This document shows, in pieces, positions 4,324-5,672 of a stretch of 5,672 nucleotides of DNA (position 1 is its first letter; every line of letters starts with the position of its first letter). A program made the translations under genes and the position numbers. The notes under the pieces are model-generated. The model was given only the letters and a program-made list of their open reading frames with translations, was not told the DNA's origin and did not search any database. Source of the stretch: Cyanobacteria bacterium M_surface_7_m2_037 (lineage in GTDB: Bacteria > Cyanobacteriota > Cyanobacteriia > PCC-6307 > Cyanobiaceae); the NCBI GenBank assembly GCA_016882585.1, contig VGPP01000114.1:1-5672 (forward strand). The letters are read 5' to 3'.

Positions 4324-5672
4324 ATGCTCAGCAGCGCACCCACGGCCAGCCCGGCAATGCCCTTGCAGCTCAGCGCTGCCGAGGCCTGGCAGCGGTTGCA
4401 GGAGCTCGATGCACAGATCGATCGGGTGGTGCTGCAGCGCCAGCACCCGATCACCGGCCTATTGCCCGCCAGCACCGCCAACACGGTGCACGGCAACTAC
4501 GGCGACGCCTGGGTGCGCGATTGCGTGTATTCGATTCAGTGCGTGTGGGGGCTGGCCCTGGCGCACCGGCGCCTGAGCGGCGCCAGCACGCGGGTGTTCG
4601 AGCTCGAGCAACGGGTGCTGCAGCTGATGCGCGGCCTGCTCAACGCGATGCTGCGCCAGGCCCACAAGGTGGAGCGCTTCAAGCACAGCCTGGCGCCGCT
4701 CGACTGCCTGCACGCCAAATACGACACCGGCAGCGGCGACCCCGTGGTGCCCGACGACGGTTGGGGCCACCTGCAGCTCGATGCCACGGCCCTCTTCCTG
4801 CTGCAACTGGCGCAGCTCACCCGCTCGGGCCTGGTGGTGGTGCAAACCAGCCATGAGCGCGATTTCATTCAAAACCTGGTGTATTACGTGGCCCGCGCCT
4901 ACCGGGTGCGCGACTACGGCATCTGGGAGCGGGGCGATAAGGGCAACCACGGCCTGCCGGAGCGCAACGCCAGCTCGATCGGCCTGGTGAAGGCATCACT
5001 GGAAGCCCTGGAAGGCCTGGATCTCTACGGCCCCCATGGCAACGGCCAGTGCAGCCTGCACATCCCCCACGACGCGATCGTGCGCCTGCGCCGGGCCCTC
5101 ACCGGCCTGCTGCCACGCGAATCCGCCAGCAAGGAGGTGGATGCAGCCTGCCTCTCGGTGATCGGCTACCCCGCCTGGGCGGTGGAGGATCCGGCGCTGG
5201 TGGAGCGCACCCGCCGCAAGATCCGCAGCGAGCTGGGCGGGCCCTACGGCTACAAGCGCTTCCGGCGTGACGGCCACCAAACCGTGGTGGAAGACCACAA
5301 CCGCCTGCACTACGAGCGCGAGGAGCTGGCCCAGTTCGAGCACATCGAATGCGAATGGCCACTGTTTCTGGCCTATGAGCTCATCACCGCCTGCTGCGAA
5401 GAGCGCTGGAGCGAGGCCTGGCAGTGGCGCGAGCGGCTCAAACGCGTGGCGGTGAACGTGGATGGTGTGGAGCTGCTGCCGGAGCTCTATGTGGTGCCCA
5501 AGGAAGCCGTGGAGGCCGAACGGCTCAACCCCGGCAGTCAGCAACGGGTGCCGAACGAGAACGTGCCGCTGCTGTGGACCCAGAGCCTCACCTGGCTCGG
5601 GGATCTGCTGCTGCTGGGCCTGCTCAAACCAGGCGATCTCGACCCCAGTGGCCGCCGCCTGAGCTGCCCGCT
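4324..5672 (+). CDS. Phosphorylase kinase alpha/beta-like, glucoamylase-related (GH15) protein, 3' end beyond the window
   Basis: The frame stays open to the window edge (449 codons), so the protein is truncated here by the window, not by mutation. It resembles, block by block, the N-terminal (alpha/alpha)6-barrel of eukaryotic phosphorylase kinase regulatory subunits: HPITGLLPAS (41-50), DAWVRDCVYSI (61-71), LMRGLLNAMLRQ (101-112), LHAKYDT (129-135), DDGWGHLQLDAT (144-155), FIQNLVYYV (181-189), DYGIWERGDKGN (197-208), SKEVDA (269-274), IECEWPLF (341-348), LLPELY (384-389) and RVPNENVPLLWTQSL (408-422). GIWE supplies the expected GH15 general acid, E202. At the position of the usual base glutamate (W-S-H-A-E in clostridial glucoamylase) it has WTQSL with L422, much like the animal alpha subunit. 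Hydrolase activity is therefore doubtful, and glucan binding or regulation is plausible. No signal peptide is seen, so it should be cytoplasmic. ATG 4324 is chosen; in-frame ATGs at 4258 and 4357 are alternatives. Confidence 0.93.
   Translation, partial: MLSSAPTASPAMPLQLSAAEAWQRLQELDAQIDRVVLQRQHPITGLLPASTANTVHGNYGDAWVRDCVYSIQCVWGLALAHRRLSGASTRVFELEQRVLQLMRGLLNAMLRQAHKVERFKHSLAPLDCLHAKYDTGSGDPVVPDDGWGHLQLDATALFLLQLAQLTRSGLVVVQTSHERDFIQNLVYYVARAYRVRDYGIWERGDKGNHGLPERNASSIGLVKASLEALEGLDLYGPHGNGQCSLHIPHDAIVRLRRALTGLLPRESASKEVDAACLSVIGYPAWAVEDPALVERTRRKIRSELGGPYGYKRFRRDGHQTVVEDHNRLHYEREELAQFEHIECEWPLFLAYELITACCEERWSEAWQWRERLKRVAVNVDGVELLPELYVVPKEAVEAERLNPGSQQRVPNENVPLLWTQSLTWLGDLLLLGLLKPGDLDPSGRRLSCP

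Noticed and set aside
4459..4950. Minus-strand open frames opposite the phosphorylase-kinase-like gene
   Set aside because: The plus frame encodes many conserved family blocks; the antisense frames show none.
1..5672. HIP1 octamer (GCGATCGC), CRISPR repeats, insertion-sequence ends
   Set aside because: Reading by eye found no exact HIP1 octamer, no spaced direct repeats and no transposase-like frame or terminal inverted repeats.

Overview
The window looks like chromosomal DNA from a GC-rich picocyanobacterium of the Cyanobium / Synechococcus group. The main evidence is psbK, a photosystem II gene that places the DNA in an oxygenic phototroph. High GC content, tightly packed genes, weak or absent Shine-Dalgarno sequences and a cobS–tgt–psbK cluster fit this group. 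I saw no exact GCGATCGC (HIP1) octamer, which also agrees with picocyanobacteria, but this was a scan by eye. No mobile element, tRNA, rRNA or CRISPR array is visible, so this reads as ordinary core genome apart from its last gene.

Layout, left to right: (1) 1-192 has no assignable gene. It holds an AT-rich island with a perfect 8-bp inverted repeat, plus two unassigned frames open to the left edge. (2) 193-1302 (+) is a soluble sensor histidine kinase resembling the Hik2 / chloroplast sensor kinase family. (3) 1274-2068 (-) is cobS, adenosylcobinamide-GDP ribazoletransferase, overlapping the kinase tail to tail. (4) 2071-3219 (+) is tgt, tRNA-guanine transglycosylase, which starts almost back to back with cobS. 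(5) 3250-3393 (+) is psbK, a 47-codon photosystem II subunit gene, followed by two hairpins, the second a good intrinsic terminator. (6) 3497-4264 (-) is a WecG/TagA/CpsF (GT26) glycosyltransferase. (7) From 4324 (+) to the right edge is a partial gene for a glucoamylase-like (GH15-related) protein that strikingly resembles the N-terminal domain of eukaryotic phosphorylase kinase alpha/beta regulatory subunits.

The genes do not form one pathway. They cover signalling, cobamide synthesis, tRNA queuosine modification, photosystem II assembly and surface or storage glycan metabolism, packed into convergent and divergent pairs with almost no spacer. The most notable item is the phosphorylase-kinase-like protein. 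It keeps the family's signature blocks and the presumed general-acid glutamate, but by motif alignment it lacks the usual GH15 catalytic-base glutamate, so a binding or regulatory role is as plausible as hydrolysis.
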